64,000 nucleotides of DNA, taken from NCBI GenBank assembly GCA_037953745.1, contig JBAKBP010000698.1, forward strand, positions 186,001 to 250,000, given 5' to 3'. The notes beneath the pieces were generated by a model, which was given only the letters and a program-made list of their open reading frames with translations, was not told where the DNA came from and made no database searches. This document shows, piece after piece, positions 34,928 through 45,866 of this stretch (position 1 is the stretch's first letter; the number at the start of each line of letters is the position of its first letter). Source of the stretch: Lithodes maja (Eukaryota > Arthropoda > Malacostraca > Decapoda > Lithodidae). The position numbers and the translations under genes are program-made.

Positions 34928-34991
34928 CACATCTCACGTCAGCAGAAGAACGCGGATGGGCAGGGGTCCGGCGTGAGGGAGGGTATTATGT

Positions 34992-35105
34992 ACGTTGGAT
35001 TTTCCAAGACTACTACCAAATAGTAGGTTTTCCTATTTGGTAGGTTGGGAGGTACGTCAAACCTCCCAATTTGTTAGTAGTCTTGGCAAATCCAACGTCA
35101 AGGCT
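34992..35105 (-). repeat. DIRS internal complementary region (circle-junction copy)
   Basis: Positions 34992-35070 are the reverse complement of the left outer end (34579-34657). Positions 35069-35105 are the reverse complement of the right outer end (about 42500-42536). The two meet at an AAT overlap common to both termini. In DIRS1 such a region templates completion of the ends and the rolling-circle-like single-strand junction. It lies next to the 3' repeat, as in the prototype. Confidence 0.9.
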
Positions 35106-35554
35106 GCGTTACAAATAGGAGGAGGACATCCAAGCCCAACATACAAAAAAAAAACAATGCATAAAACAAAATTATGAATGACAAAGAAACACAATTTAAA
35201 CAAGATAGTTTAATAAAAAAAAGAGTGAAAAACTGAGGAGTAGCTAAAAAGAACAGTTTTAACACGTGCCCGTCATTGATAGTAATGCAAAAACATACTT
35301 GTCTTAAACCAAAAAAGCACTGTACCCAAAATCCCTTTTCTTCCAAAACCAACAAAAACATTGAACACAATAACAAAACACCTTTTTCAATTTGGTAAAA
35401 AGACTTATGTACTGTATACATAATACATAATCCCAAACTTGCAATCAAGTGTTGCAAACCCATACTCCCCCCCCCCCCCTCCCCCCTTTTTCAAAGAAAA
35501 TAAAGTAAAAGAAAGAGGGACAAGGGGGGAAGACCAGGTATCTTCGCCAGAGTT
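35106..35554. other. DIRS 3' untranslated region
   Basis: AT-rich and free of recognised coding sequence on the minus strand; it contains a run of C residues at about 35465-35485. Confidence 0.6.
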
Positions 35555-36520
35555 CTAGGAAACACGACTCCCGAGAGCTACCACCGGCCGAGGGGGTCGA
35601 ACACTGGACATGGAGAGGTAGGAGGAGATGAAGGAATTGATACAAGACCGCAAAACCGCTGAGGCGATGTCAGGTAAGGATCGACTTCGCAGGAACCGGA
35701 AGGAAGCAGCAAAGGATCGCACATCGTGCGCAGAACCCCTACAAACAGGGTGACTGGCACGAACGGTCCGACAAATGTGGCGTCCTATCTGCACCTTCGG
35801 GAGCCTCCCACCTGTCCGAGGAGACACCCACACAGCAGTACCCGAAGGCGGCGCCACAGACGCAACAGAGGAGTGCAAGGCTGACACCGGGCACAACATA
35901 TGGCGAGTATGCCCACGCTGGAAAGCCTGAACGGTGAAAGGCTGGAAAACGTGGGTCTCCCTCTCATTCGTGGCAACAAAATGAGGGGAGGGGGCTAACG
36001 TGACGACATTCAAGGACAGGGAGAATCGCACGCATTCCTGGGACCGTTACAAGGCTGCTAGTGCAGACACCCTATCCCCAGTGGCCAGAACGACAAGGAA
36101 GAGTGTACGCCCGAGCAACGGAACCGGTGTAGTGGCCCGTGTATACGTGTGTGAAGCCAGAAGGTCCAGAGCCCGCCCCAGATCCCACTGTGGAGGGATC
36201 TGGCGCGGAGGCGGTCGTTCCCGGAAGGCAGCCGCCATGAAGGAATCCAGCTCCTTCGGCGGAACGACCAGCCCAGTGACGGACTCAAAGACCTCCCGGA
36301 CCGCAGACAAGCGGTTACGTATAGCGTCGACTTGAAAGTGACGTGTACGGAAGAGGTGAAACCAGGAGTGTAGGATGAGGGAAGGAGAGCTAACTGTCTG
36401 GCGAGTGTCCTGTACCCACCTAGTAAAAGACCTCCAGGGGGACCCGTAAGTCCCCCAAGGCGAAGTCGTCCAGGAACGCTTCAGGAAATCAGGCAGGTCC
36501 CGTCCGTGGACTGGGAGCCA
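35555..36520 (-). pseudogene. DIRS tyrosine recombinase
   Basis: The N-terminal SAM-like part (36490-36150) includes STRHF-like and VDAIRNRLSAVREVF segments. The catalytic part has the first Arg in ATGDRVSALAAL (near 36065) and, after an in-frame TAA (36047-36049), continues in the same frame with FQPFTVQAFQ, VWVSPRTGGRL and AHDVRSFAAS, giving His and the second Arg. It ends with FISSYL, holding the nucleophile Tyr (near 35620). All four key positions (R, H, R, Y) are therefore visible, and the single nonsense codon is the only break. It acts in the nucleus to insert circular cDNA. Confidence 0.85.
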
Positions 36521-38436
36521 CCACGCCTCATGAACATCCACGATGCGAAGGCCAACGAGGTCCGCAGGTCTCCAACCTGGCTCAAGTGGAAGTCGGAGAC
36601 AGGTAGAGGGACCGGATTCGGGCACCACCGCGTCAACTGGGCGTACCAAGCCTGTGCCGGCCACAGAGGCGCGATTAGCCAGACTCTGCCGCGGTACAGC
36701 CGCAGCCACGCGAGGACATTGCACATCAACAGTGCGGCTGGTGGCGGAAATATGTATATCGACTGCCACCTGTTCCAGTCTACCATGAAAGCGTCCGGAC
36801 CCCCCTCCGGAGTGCGAGGCCGGAGGGATAGGTACTGAGGCAACTTGTGCGCCTCCTTTGATGCGAACAAGTCGACCTCCGGAACATCCTAGGAAGCTGC
36901 GAGGTCGTCGAACACAGTCTGTTGCATTGCCCAGTCTACAAGAACGCCCTGTCCTCTCGACAGGGCATCCGCCCACAGGTTGGCAGTCCCGGGCAGGGAG
37001 GAGGCATGCAGGGAGAAGGTGTGACGGTTCTTGAGGAAGAACAACGTCACCGAGATCCCCAACAGAGTCAATGACCCGGAGGACCCCTGCTTGTGGATAC
37101 AGTGGACAGCTGTCTGACTGTCCATCCCGAAGGCCACCGACTTTCCCCGAAGGGCCAGTGCGTGGTCCCTCAGGAAGAACAAAGGAACCAACAGTTCTAG
37201 GGCATGTATGTGTAGGCGTGTGTGTCCCACCCATCTGCCGTGATGTTGAAGTCCCAGGTTTGATTGGTAACCCCACCCTACCTCGCCGACGCATCTGTGT
37301 CTACCCAGATCGTCGGCGGGGGGGCGGTCCAGGGCACAGCCGCAGAGAGCGTGCCCCGAGCAACCCAGTGTCCGAAGTGTCTGCGAATGGTACGCGGGAT
37401 CGGCAGGAGCCGATCCATAGGGGTCAACGGAAACACCTCGGTGCCCATGAGGTGGCGTAGCCTGAGTCTCCCTAAGGGAATGGTCAGAGCGGCCCAATTC
37501 AGCGAACCCACTAACGAGTCCCAGAGCCTCCCCGGGCGGGAGACCGACTGCAACACGGCGAAGACCTTCCGTCGAAGGTTCACCGCGTTTGGCAGACCGC
37601 GTCACCGTAGCTCTGGTCAAATCCCATTCGAGACCGACCCACGGCACGACACGCGACGGGGTCAAGCGTGACTGGGGAACATCGATGGTGAACCCGAACT
37701 GTGTGACGTGGTGAACGACTGTGAGGGTGTCGTGTACGCACCGTTCTTGGGCGCCGGAAACTATCAACCAATCAGCCAAGGAAAACAGGAGCTGGAGCCC
37801 GCTCCTGAGGAGAGAATCCAGAGCCTGCTCCACCAGTTTGGAGAAGATCTGCGGCGCGATGTGGAGACCGAAGGGAAGTCAGTCGAACAGGAACACACGA
37901 TCGGACGTCTGAACGTCTGAGCTGGAATCGAGGACGGAGAGGAACGAGCCAAGACGCATCCTAGAGGTCCAGCGACACTACCCACGACAGAGGGCGCAGG
38001 GCCAGGCGTACCTGGGGTACCGGCAGCATCCGAAACCGTGTGTGCATAATGTGCATAATGTGCCCGTTGAGGGCCGACATATCCACCACCGGTCGCATCG
38101 CGTCGCAGTTCTTCTTCGGTACCAGAAATACACGGGAGAGGAAAACCGGGTGACCGGCGATCACCCCCTCGACGATTCCCATGCTCGTGCATGGATGTGA
38201 ACATGTGGGCCACCTCTGAAGAGAAGGGCCGGCATCGGTGACAAGAGAGGAGTGGGGGTCTGGACTTCCATCTCCAGGGTAGACCCCTCCGCGCAATCTG
38301 CCGCCCCCACGTCCCTCGCGGCCATCGAGGGGCGCAAGTGCGAAAACAACCTGTGGGAGCTCCCGAGAGAAGGGGAGCGACCCGGGCGGCTAGGTGAGAA
38401 GGAGAACAAGGAGACCGACCCGGAGAACCTACACAT
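36481..38436 (-). pseudogene. DIRS reverse transcriptase-RNase H and downstream domain
   Basis: RT fingers: FLSRVFLVPKKNCDAMRPVVDMS (near 38100), then FRMLPVPQ and VVSLDL. The active-site box expected as Y-x-D-D-W reads SLADWLIV (near 37770), so one catalytic Asp is Ala. RNase H: IWVDTDAS (near 37300), HALELL, GMDSQTAVHCI and GTANLWADALSR (near 36970). After a TAG (about 36889) the same frame continues with DVPEVDLFASKEAHKLPQYL and a FPPP/APLWPAQAWY region, which corresponds to the segment described as Dam-like methyltransferase in DIRS1-like elements; that match is tentative. At least three frame changes occur between 38436 and 37300. Confidence 0.85.
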
Positions 38437-41010
38437 TGTTTTGACGTGGAAGTACCCCCGGTATGGTCCTTGCGGTCATGAGCGCCACGTTGACCTCCTC
38501 TACCCCCCCCCCCCCAACTTCGTCGAAAAGGGCGGGCCACCTGGCCGTTGCGGGTCTGACCCCGTCGAAGGGCGGCCGGAAGTGGAAGGCCGGCCAGCCC
38601 CGACACGGCGGGGATGAAAGGGGGCAAGAACAGAAGTGTGAGGCGGAACCGACGCACTGGCCTGCGACGTCCCTGTCCTGCACCCGTGCATGGCGGCAGC
38701 ACTTGCAGCAGCACCCAGAAGAGGACCGGCAGAAGGACGGGACGGAGAAGACCCCACTCGCGACACAGCGCGTCGTTGCGTGTCGTAAGCAGGGTCCGCC
38801 GACAGAGAAGCGTAGCGTTCCCAAGCATCCTGCGCAAAAAAGCCCCGACGTATATAGCGCAGAGTACAACAAACCCTGACGAATATCCAAGGGGGCTGTC
38901 CGGCAGAACGAGGACCGTACCGACCAGCGTTGCCGAGTTGCCACGCACAAAACCGCCTTCAGCTTGGGAACCAAAGACACCGCGAGCCGAAGGTGGATCC
39001 GTCGAACGCGGTCCAAACCCTCGCGAAGATCGCCTGGTGCAGACGCCTCGAGAAGCCGCAGGTGGTGAACAGATGTCTGGAGGGAACCGAAAAGACAAGA
39101 TAAGAAGTTCGTCACCCACCGTCGCAAGGGAAAATCCTTGTCGACAGAGGACGCATCTGGGTGAGAGAAGAACGGGGTAGCAATAGAACAAAGTTCAAGA
39201 ACGGGTGCGCGCATCCAGGACCAGAACGTGCCGTCCAACCCGCCAACAGACACAAGAGGAGGCAAAAGCAGGGATGACTCCGGGGGAGGGACTGAAGGAG
39301 AGCCGTCGACGGATTGTTTGGCGAAGTCAAGGCCTTAGCAAACCAGGCCCCCAATGGGAGAGGGCGACCGAGCATGATGGCTAAGCCAGGCGTACCGTCG
39401 TCGCACAAACCTGTCCCATAGGAGGACAGTCCCGTCAACACAGCCAGGGAATGAACATCCTGAAGGATGTCCCGGCGGCTGAAGTCTGACCAGAGCATAG
39501 GCCTGCAGAAGGGAGGGGGACCGTAGCAGGGGTAGGTAGGGTAAGGCGCTGAGGGTGTGTCACCGCCAAGAAGCGCGATAAGAGGGAGTCTTTCATCGAC
39601 TCCAAGCGCCCGTCGATGCGTGACACAACCCACCCCTGCATAGCCGACAATCGATCCGAGAGAGGCGACCCCCCCCCCAAGATTGGTCGGCCCGCAGGGG
39701 CGAGACCCAAGACACGAACCAGCAGCGTCGCGGCCCAAGGAAGGCGAGCGACGACGGTTGTGTCGCCACTGAGGGACTCGTCCCCGATCACGAACGCCCG
39801 AGGGGGAAACAGCACCTTCCCCCTCTTCCAGTGACACGTCAGCCCCTGAGAAAGGTGACCCCGAAACCTCTCTAAACCCCACCGAGCCAAGAGGAGGGGT
39901 ACACCCCTGGCGATACGGTAAGTGAAGGTCAGGGAGAGAAGGAGGAGGAGGAGCAGGACGACGGGAGTGGGAAGGCTGGCCGGGTGAAAGGAGGTCAGAA
40001 GGAGCCGCGGGGGGAAACAAAGCAAGGATCCCCGGGGCTGAGATAACAGGGCGGCCCGACACCGAGGGGGAGGTGGGAGGTACCTACACCGTGGGACGAG
40101 ACTTTGAAAGAAGAATAGGCACTGAAGCAGGTGAAGTAGGAGGAGGAGAAGCAACTACATCCTGGCGGACCCTCCTGGACAGTGTAGGAGGAGGGAGCAG
40201 AGGGCCAGCTACAGCATGAACACCCGCGCGCAGAGAGGACAACGTAAGAGGATGTCGTCTGGGCTGGGGAAGCGGGCGGAAGGGAGTAGAGCCCCTATCC
40301 GTAGAGGCCAGGGGAGGGCGCACAGGGGCAGAGCCGCTAACCCCGGCCTCAGGGCGAGAACCATGACGAGGGCGACGGGCGGCGGCAAGGCGATCAGGAG
40401 GACGACGAGGGGCAGTACAGGACGGGCGATGAGGCGATCGAGAGCGTGGATGGAGCTGGGGATCCGCCCGACGATGTGACGACCGGCTGCGGGACCCAAG
40501 GGAGAGGGCCCGAGCAGGGAGAGGGCCAGGTGAACGGCCTTCAGTCGGGTCAGGGATACCCAGGGCGACGCGGATCCGGTCGGCAACAAAGGCCGGGGGA
40601 CGGTGGCCCACAGTCCTAATGTGGTGGGAGACTAACGCCCACACCGACTCAAGGGAAGCAGAGGCCACTGCCGCCGCTGAGGAACCAGGGCTATGGTGCA
40701 CCACATCCACCAGGGCCAGACACGGGCCACACAGAGCAGGGAGGTAGGCCGTAGAGGACACACATTGCGAGTGGCGCAAGCAGGACTTGTGGCTCTCCAA
40801 GCACGGGGAGCTAAAACCATGGCGAAAGCAAGGCATCCTACCTGCACTGGAAGAACACACACCATAATCAGCACGTCGACGGAGTAAGGGTAGAGAATGT
40901 CCAATAAGAACCAGGGAATGAGCATGGGGAAACAGGAACACACATGCAAACCGGTATCCGTACTCACCCTAAACCGGGAGCACAGAGGTAGGTGAGTAGG
41001 GCGGGCGAGG
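38429..41010 (-). pseudogene. DIRS gag-like ORF region
   Basis: GC-rich, Arg/Pro/Ser-rich reading frames. The upstream part (40084-40941) has a Cys/His-rich segment, CFRHGFSSPCLESHKSCLRH followed by a C-x2-C, which may bind zinc or nucleic acid, then long Arg-Ser-Pro stretches. Further fragments (39112-40062, 38429-39265) need different frames, so several shifts have accumulated. Assigned as gag by its position upstream of RT and by composition; there is no capsid fold I can point to. The opposite strand is also open over long distances because of GC richness; those frames are not supported. Confidence 0.55.
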
Positions 41011-41167
41011 TGGAAGAGCACTAGCAGAACCTGCAAAGATGGAGAAAGTGTTAACCACCACTCAACATCTTACATGCAGGGCCTATAATACCAGTAAAGT
41101 GCACACACCAATATAGTTTCAGGCAACAAGATGACCTAAAAAAGGTCAACAGTGAAAACCAACTATA

Positions 41168-41311
41168 TCTGCAAATTTGCGGGCCTATTGAGGCATAACC
41201 GTACCGACACAACCCACCCGCAAAGTTGCGGGACCCCCCAGCGATCTCCGCAAATTTGCGGGGAGCCGAAACGTCCCAGAGGACCGAATCGAGCTCCCGC
41301 AAATTTGCGGG
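41168..41311. repeat. four copies of a 16-bp palindrome in the DIRS leader
   Basis: Near-copies of CCCGCAAATTTGCGGG lie at 41168-41183, 41217-41232, 41247-41262 and 41296-41311. Start-to-start spacings are 49, 30 and 49 bp, so the set is itself symmetric. Copy 4 is a perfect palindrome; the others have one or two changes. The site is upstream of the gag-like region, in the 5' leader of the DIRS element. Confidence 0.85.
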
Positions 41312-42235
41312 ACCGGCCGAGATGGTCCGGCGCCGAAAAAGCGAGAGGAGCGTCTAGGGAATACCAAAAGAGGCCACAAAAATGCGTCATCTCCTTAAGA
41401 ACTCCAAGCTTGGATGGCCATCAAGCTGAGCAGTGTCTTCCTTGATACATAATCCTAACTCAACCGGTAAAGGGAGAGGCAAGGAAGACACACCAGGGGA
41501 GAGGAGGCACATCCCCCAGGAACCACCCAACCCACAGAGAGAGAGCAAAGCCCATGAGGAGAAGAGGCAGGAAGGGTGGCTTAGCACAAACAGGCGCCCA
41601 GGTACCCCTGGATTGGGCAAAAGATGATGAAAGGATGGAGGTGAAACATGAATGGAAAACAAAAAACCAGTAAACGAAACTGGTGAGAAAAAGGAAGGCC
41701 TAGCCGTGAGCAGAGAATGTGTCAGGGGCGAAAAAACCCTGTGGTGTGAAGTAGGGGCCCCCCTGGGGTACCCCTGGAATATCACGAACCACCTGTCGCC
41801 CAGGCCCTTGAGACACAGTGAAGGCTCGAAAGGGGGGACTCGGGAATAACGCTATAATGCGGCCGACACAAACTCTACAAACAGCACCGCCACCATCGAA
41901 ATCTCAGATTGTTTACCAAACGTTACACCTTAGGCTATGAAAAAATGAAAACTCATACGGGCATAGCAATTCCTGAATGAGAAAACGAGCTAGGCTAAAA
42001 TAAGCGAAAAGCTAAATATACAAGAGGAACGCCAGGCGCCCCCGTACCTTCGATAGGCTATTTCCACACGCGTCTCCATTTGACACACTTAGGAGCCCAT
42101 TTATGTGTGCCCTAGATCACGTAACATCTGTCTAACAAAAAAGAAGGCCAAATAAGCCGAAACGAACCTAAACAGGGTGAATTGAAAAGAGCACAACAAA
42201 AGCGGACTCAATCAATGGAGGCGCGTGAAAAAATG

Positions 42236-42536
42236 ATAACAAGAGAGGGTCGCTCATGCGCGCGTTCGACAGGGATCTGCACATGATGGAACACAGGATG
42301 GGCCTTAAGCGGTAACTAAGGTAAACCCCGTTTTCTTCTCTTCTATGCTTTTTTTCACCTTCGGTGGTAGTTTTGGTTAATGTACAACGTCTCCTAGAGC
42401 AAGATAAGGAGTAGACTCTAGACGTTTTCTTTTTTAACCGCGGTTGGAATGACGACATAGCAGTCAAAATAGACAAGTCGTCATTGCAATTAGGTTAATA
42501 GCCTTGACGTTGGATTTGCCAAGACTACTAACAAAT
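42236..42536 (-). repeat. DIRS 5' terminal inverted repeat
   Basis: Inverted match of 34636-34927, ending CTAACAAAT. It includes the run AACCGCGGTT, a perfect 10-bp palindrome in both copies. Confidence 0.9.
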
Positions 42537-42703
42537 ATACTATATTAGACCATGGCAATATTGCTTAATAGCATATTAGGCCTTTTATAACTTAACTTAT
42601 TTACAATCTAATAATATACGATCTACTCGTCCTACGTCGTGCTGCAGGAGCGACCGTGACGTCACAGAGACATACGGGATCACAAAAGAGTCATCCTATC
42701 GTA
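42537..42703. other. short flank between DIRS and LINE
   Basis: No gene or repeat recognised. A lone TGACGTCA is present near 42657. Confidence 0.5.
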
Positions 42704-43930
42704 TTTTTTTTTTTTTTTTTTTTTTCCTATGTGATTGAGGGAGGCAAAAGGCATAACTGCCTATAGCGAGTGCCTCCCCCATAGTTGAAAGAGTGACAGG
42801 GCCAAAATCAAGGGACGTTCGAGCCAAAATGCCTGGACACACGGAGTTTGAAGCAATTTAAGTCATAGGAAGAGGGAAAGACTGATTCTGGGAGAGAGTT
42901 CCAGAGCTCAGATGTTGAGTAGAAGAAAGTTTGAGAGTAACGTTTCACTCTTGGGTTGGAGAGTTGCACAGAGTAGGGGTGGGATTGAGTTGCAAGACGG
43001 GTACCACGTGCCCTACGTAAAGGAGGTGGTATGCACTGGGATAGCTCTGAGGAACACTGATTATTATAGTAGCGATAGAATAGCGAGAGAGATGCAACAT
43101 TGCGGCGGAGAGAGAGAGATTGCAGAGAGTTGGTGAGTGGACGGGAGTTAATGATACGAAAGGCCTTCCTTTCAACTTTGTCTAGGAGAGCGGTGTGAGA
43201 GGAACCTCCCCACACATGTGAACAATACTCAATACAAGGGCGCACTATTCCCCTGTACAGAGCAAGAAGCTGTGCAGGGGAAAAGAACCCCCTAAGGCGG
43301 TTGAGCACACCCAGCTTCTGGGAGGCTGCCTTAGCAAGACTGGTAATATGGTCCTTCCAAATGAGAGCAGAAGAAAAAGAGACACCAAGAATATTGAGAG
43401 AAGATGAAGGGTTGATTTTTGTATTGTTGAAGAATAAGGGATAGTCCGCTGGGAGATCCTGACGGGTAGATAGATGGAGAAATTGGGTTTTGGAAGCATT
43501 AAAGTTAACAAGGTTTTCTCTGCCCCAATTGGAAATAGTATTTAGATCAGAATTTAAGAGTTCTATGGCTTCATTACGTTTGTCGTTGAGGGATTGCTGG
43601 CTGGGGCGTTCTGAAAAACTAATGGAGTAGTGTAAGGTTGAGTCGTCTGCGTATGAATGGATGGGAATTAAGGTACAGTTAAGGAGATCATTTATAAAAA
43701 TTAGAAAGAGAATAGGAGATAGGACAGAGCCATGAGGAACACCGGAGTTTATAGGGTGAGGAAGTGAACAATGGCCGTCCACAACCGCAGCTATGGAACG
43801 GCCGGAAAGGAAATTAGAGACAAAGGCACAGATGGAGGGATAGAAACCGAAGGAGGGTAGTTTAGAAATTAAAGATTTATGCCAGACTCTATCGAAGGCT
43901 TTCGATATGTCTAGTGCAATAGAAAATACA
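42704..43930 (-). pseudogene. Jockey-like LINE, 5'-truncated, 3' half open
   Basis: From 5' to 3' on the minus strand: SIALDISKAFDRVWHKS (43930-43870), GRSIAAVVDGH, the 324-codon frame 43782-42808 with GVPHGSVLSPILFLIF, catalytic YADD (near 43650), NFNASKTQFLHL, LGVSFSSALIWKDHI, LALYRGIVRPCIEYCSHVWGG and a C-terminal LWNSLPESVFP. A run of T at 42704-42726 is the poly-A tail on the coding strand. The 5' end abuts BEL/Pao sequence. Same family as 5700-7795 but far less decayed over this part. Confidence 0.9.
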
Positions 43931-45866
43931 CTCCCCCCACAAATAAATACCTGAACCCCACCTTAAACTTAAAGTTGCCCAGAGGCTATCTTCTGACGCC
44001 ACATGTCGACGGCGCCAGCAGCAGCGTGTCTGGGACACATCCCGGTCCGAGAATGATCACCATCAGTAAGAGGTGAGTCATTACTTTGAGAATCCTCGGA
44101 CCCAGCAATAACAGGTGGAGCATCAGATTGCAATGCGGAATCGAGCTCCAAAGCGTACAAACGTGCGATAGGACGAACAGTAGTTCCAGTGGCTGTCTTC
44201 AATAGCGCCACCCGCTCTACAAAGTCTGCCCACTTGTATACCTCCAACACACGGCCCAATTTCCAGTATAAACAAGGACTATCTTCTTTAATTAAAACAA
44301 CTTCACCAACAGTAGGTGCCGTTGGTCTACCAGAGGGAGAAACACTCCTTTCCTCAATGCTAGCAGATATTCACTAATCCACCGTTTCCTAAAATCCTCG
44401 ATTATCCTTGATATATACTGGTATCTCTTAGACACCGCTGCCTCAGAGTACAATGAGGGATCCTCTAACTCTACTATGGATTGGAAATCAGATGGAAACG
44501 CAGTCAATGGTTTTCCATATAGCAAGTGAGCTGGCATTAATGGTAGTGGTTCTTGCAGGTCGGTGTACACATATGTAAGCGGCCGATCATTCACGACTAC
44601 CTCTATCTCTGTGAGGACTGTCGTCAACTCACTCTTCTTTAATAGAGCACGTCCTACTACCGCTCTGAGTCCTGACCTTACTATGCCGACACACCGTTCC
44701 CACATTCCACCAAACCAAGGTGCCTTAACTGGAATGAACCTCCATTCGCACTTCCTTTCTCCCAAAAAGTGATGATTGTAGGATCACTGCTCATATCCTT
44801 CAGATATTTGATGCTTGGACATAAGTGGGAGCATTGTCGCTAAGAATGAGTTGAGGGAATGAACGACGGGCACAAAACCATCTAAACGCCAGCATAAATT
44901 CTTCGCTAGACATATTATCACATAGTTCTAGGTGTACCGCTCGAGACGTTGCACAGGTAAACAATAATATATAAACCTTCTCATGCTCTCTCATCTTCAA
45001 TGCCCCTGTGTAATCTAACCCTACAGCTTGGAAAGGTTATATGTGCTTTACAAGGCATTCAGGTAGAGGTGGAGAGCTGGTCCAGTTGCATATGGTTTAC
45101 CTTTTAGTCTCTGGCATATTACACACTTGCTTACTACGCGCCGAGCTACTTGTCGAACTCTGGGTATCCACCATGTGAGATGTAAATTTGACATAATATG
45201 ACATACCCCGTAGTGTTTTACTTCCCTATGTGCACGTATGATCAATAGATCAGTAATGTGATGTCGTGTTGGCATAAGTATAGGGTGGTTTGTGCCGTCT
45301 GTTACACCCGACCACTTCAGGCGACCTTCACACCTGATGAGGCCATTGTCTAGGTGCAACCTTAGTTGACGTACTATATTAGGCATTAATGTCTTATTCG
45401 AGCTTTGCAAGGATTCTAATTCAATGGAAAAGGTTTCGACTTGAACCCACTTGATCAAAGTTACTTAAGCTGCTTTAAATTCACGAGCATCAATGTTGTG
45501 ACCCCAGTTGCAGAGTTGGCCCGTTACTTTAAGCTTGATATTGGATACAAATCGCAACACCCAAGCGATAACTCTGACTAGTTTATTATAGTCACCGAAT
45601 CTTGCCCACTCTATGATTGGACCCGGTGGCTCATTTGGTTGGGCTGTAACTGCCACTCTTTCCAATGGCAGAAGTCCCTCACCAACAGCATGCCAAATCG
45701 TCCATCATTTCCATGGAGCAGCCACTTTGGACCATGCCACCACAATTCGGACTTCACTAATTGGCTAGCCGTTATACCCCTAGTTATGAGATCACTAGGG
45801 TTTTCTTTTGTATTTACATAATGATAAGCAACGTCTGGCAATAGGGCTCTAATCTCATCTACCCTA
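43931..45866 (-). pseudogene. BEL/Pao retrotransposon pol fragment: RNase H end, integrase
   Basis: Read on the minus strand: RNase H end and connector (PDVAYHYVNTKENPSDLITRG, WWHGPKWL, 45841-45720), an integrase zinc finger with CVICQRLKG (near 45110), core with LDYTG (near 45020), LSDNAPTY (near 44830) and PWFGGMWERCV (near 44720) supplying D-D-E. The C-terminal domain has GRVLEVYKWAD and TVRPIARLYALE (near 44150). Four or more frame changes. Gag, protease and RT are absent because the fragment is cut at 45866 by a B-family LTR. A PPT-like GTGGGGGGAGTG lies at about 43933-43946. Confidence 0.9.

Larger units (their letters stand above)
34579..42536 (-). mobile_element. DIRS1-like tyrosine-recombinase retrotransposon, full length, mutated
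   Basis: A 7.96-kb GC-rich element. Inverted terminal repeats of about 290 bp (34636-34927 and 42236-42536) flank gag-like, RT-RNase H and tyrosine-recombinase regions read on the minus strand. Beside its 3' terminal repeat lies an internal complementary region (34992-35105), the reverse complement of the two joined element ends. This is the DIRS1 plan: circular DNA intermediate, integration by recombinase, no target duplication. Coding regions carry stops, shifts and a damaged RT active site, so it is not autonomous. Confidence 0.9.

Noticed and set aside
38463..40479. Long plus-strand frames across the DIRS element
   Set aside because: They are shadows in GC-rich DNA; the DIRS motifs are all on the minus strand.
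42650..42665. TGACGTCA near the DIRS flank as a regulatory site
   Set aside because: It is a single isolated 8-mer outside any LTR; chance occurrence is plausible.
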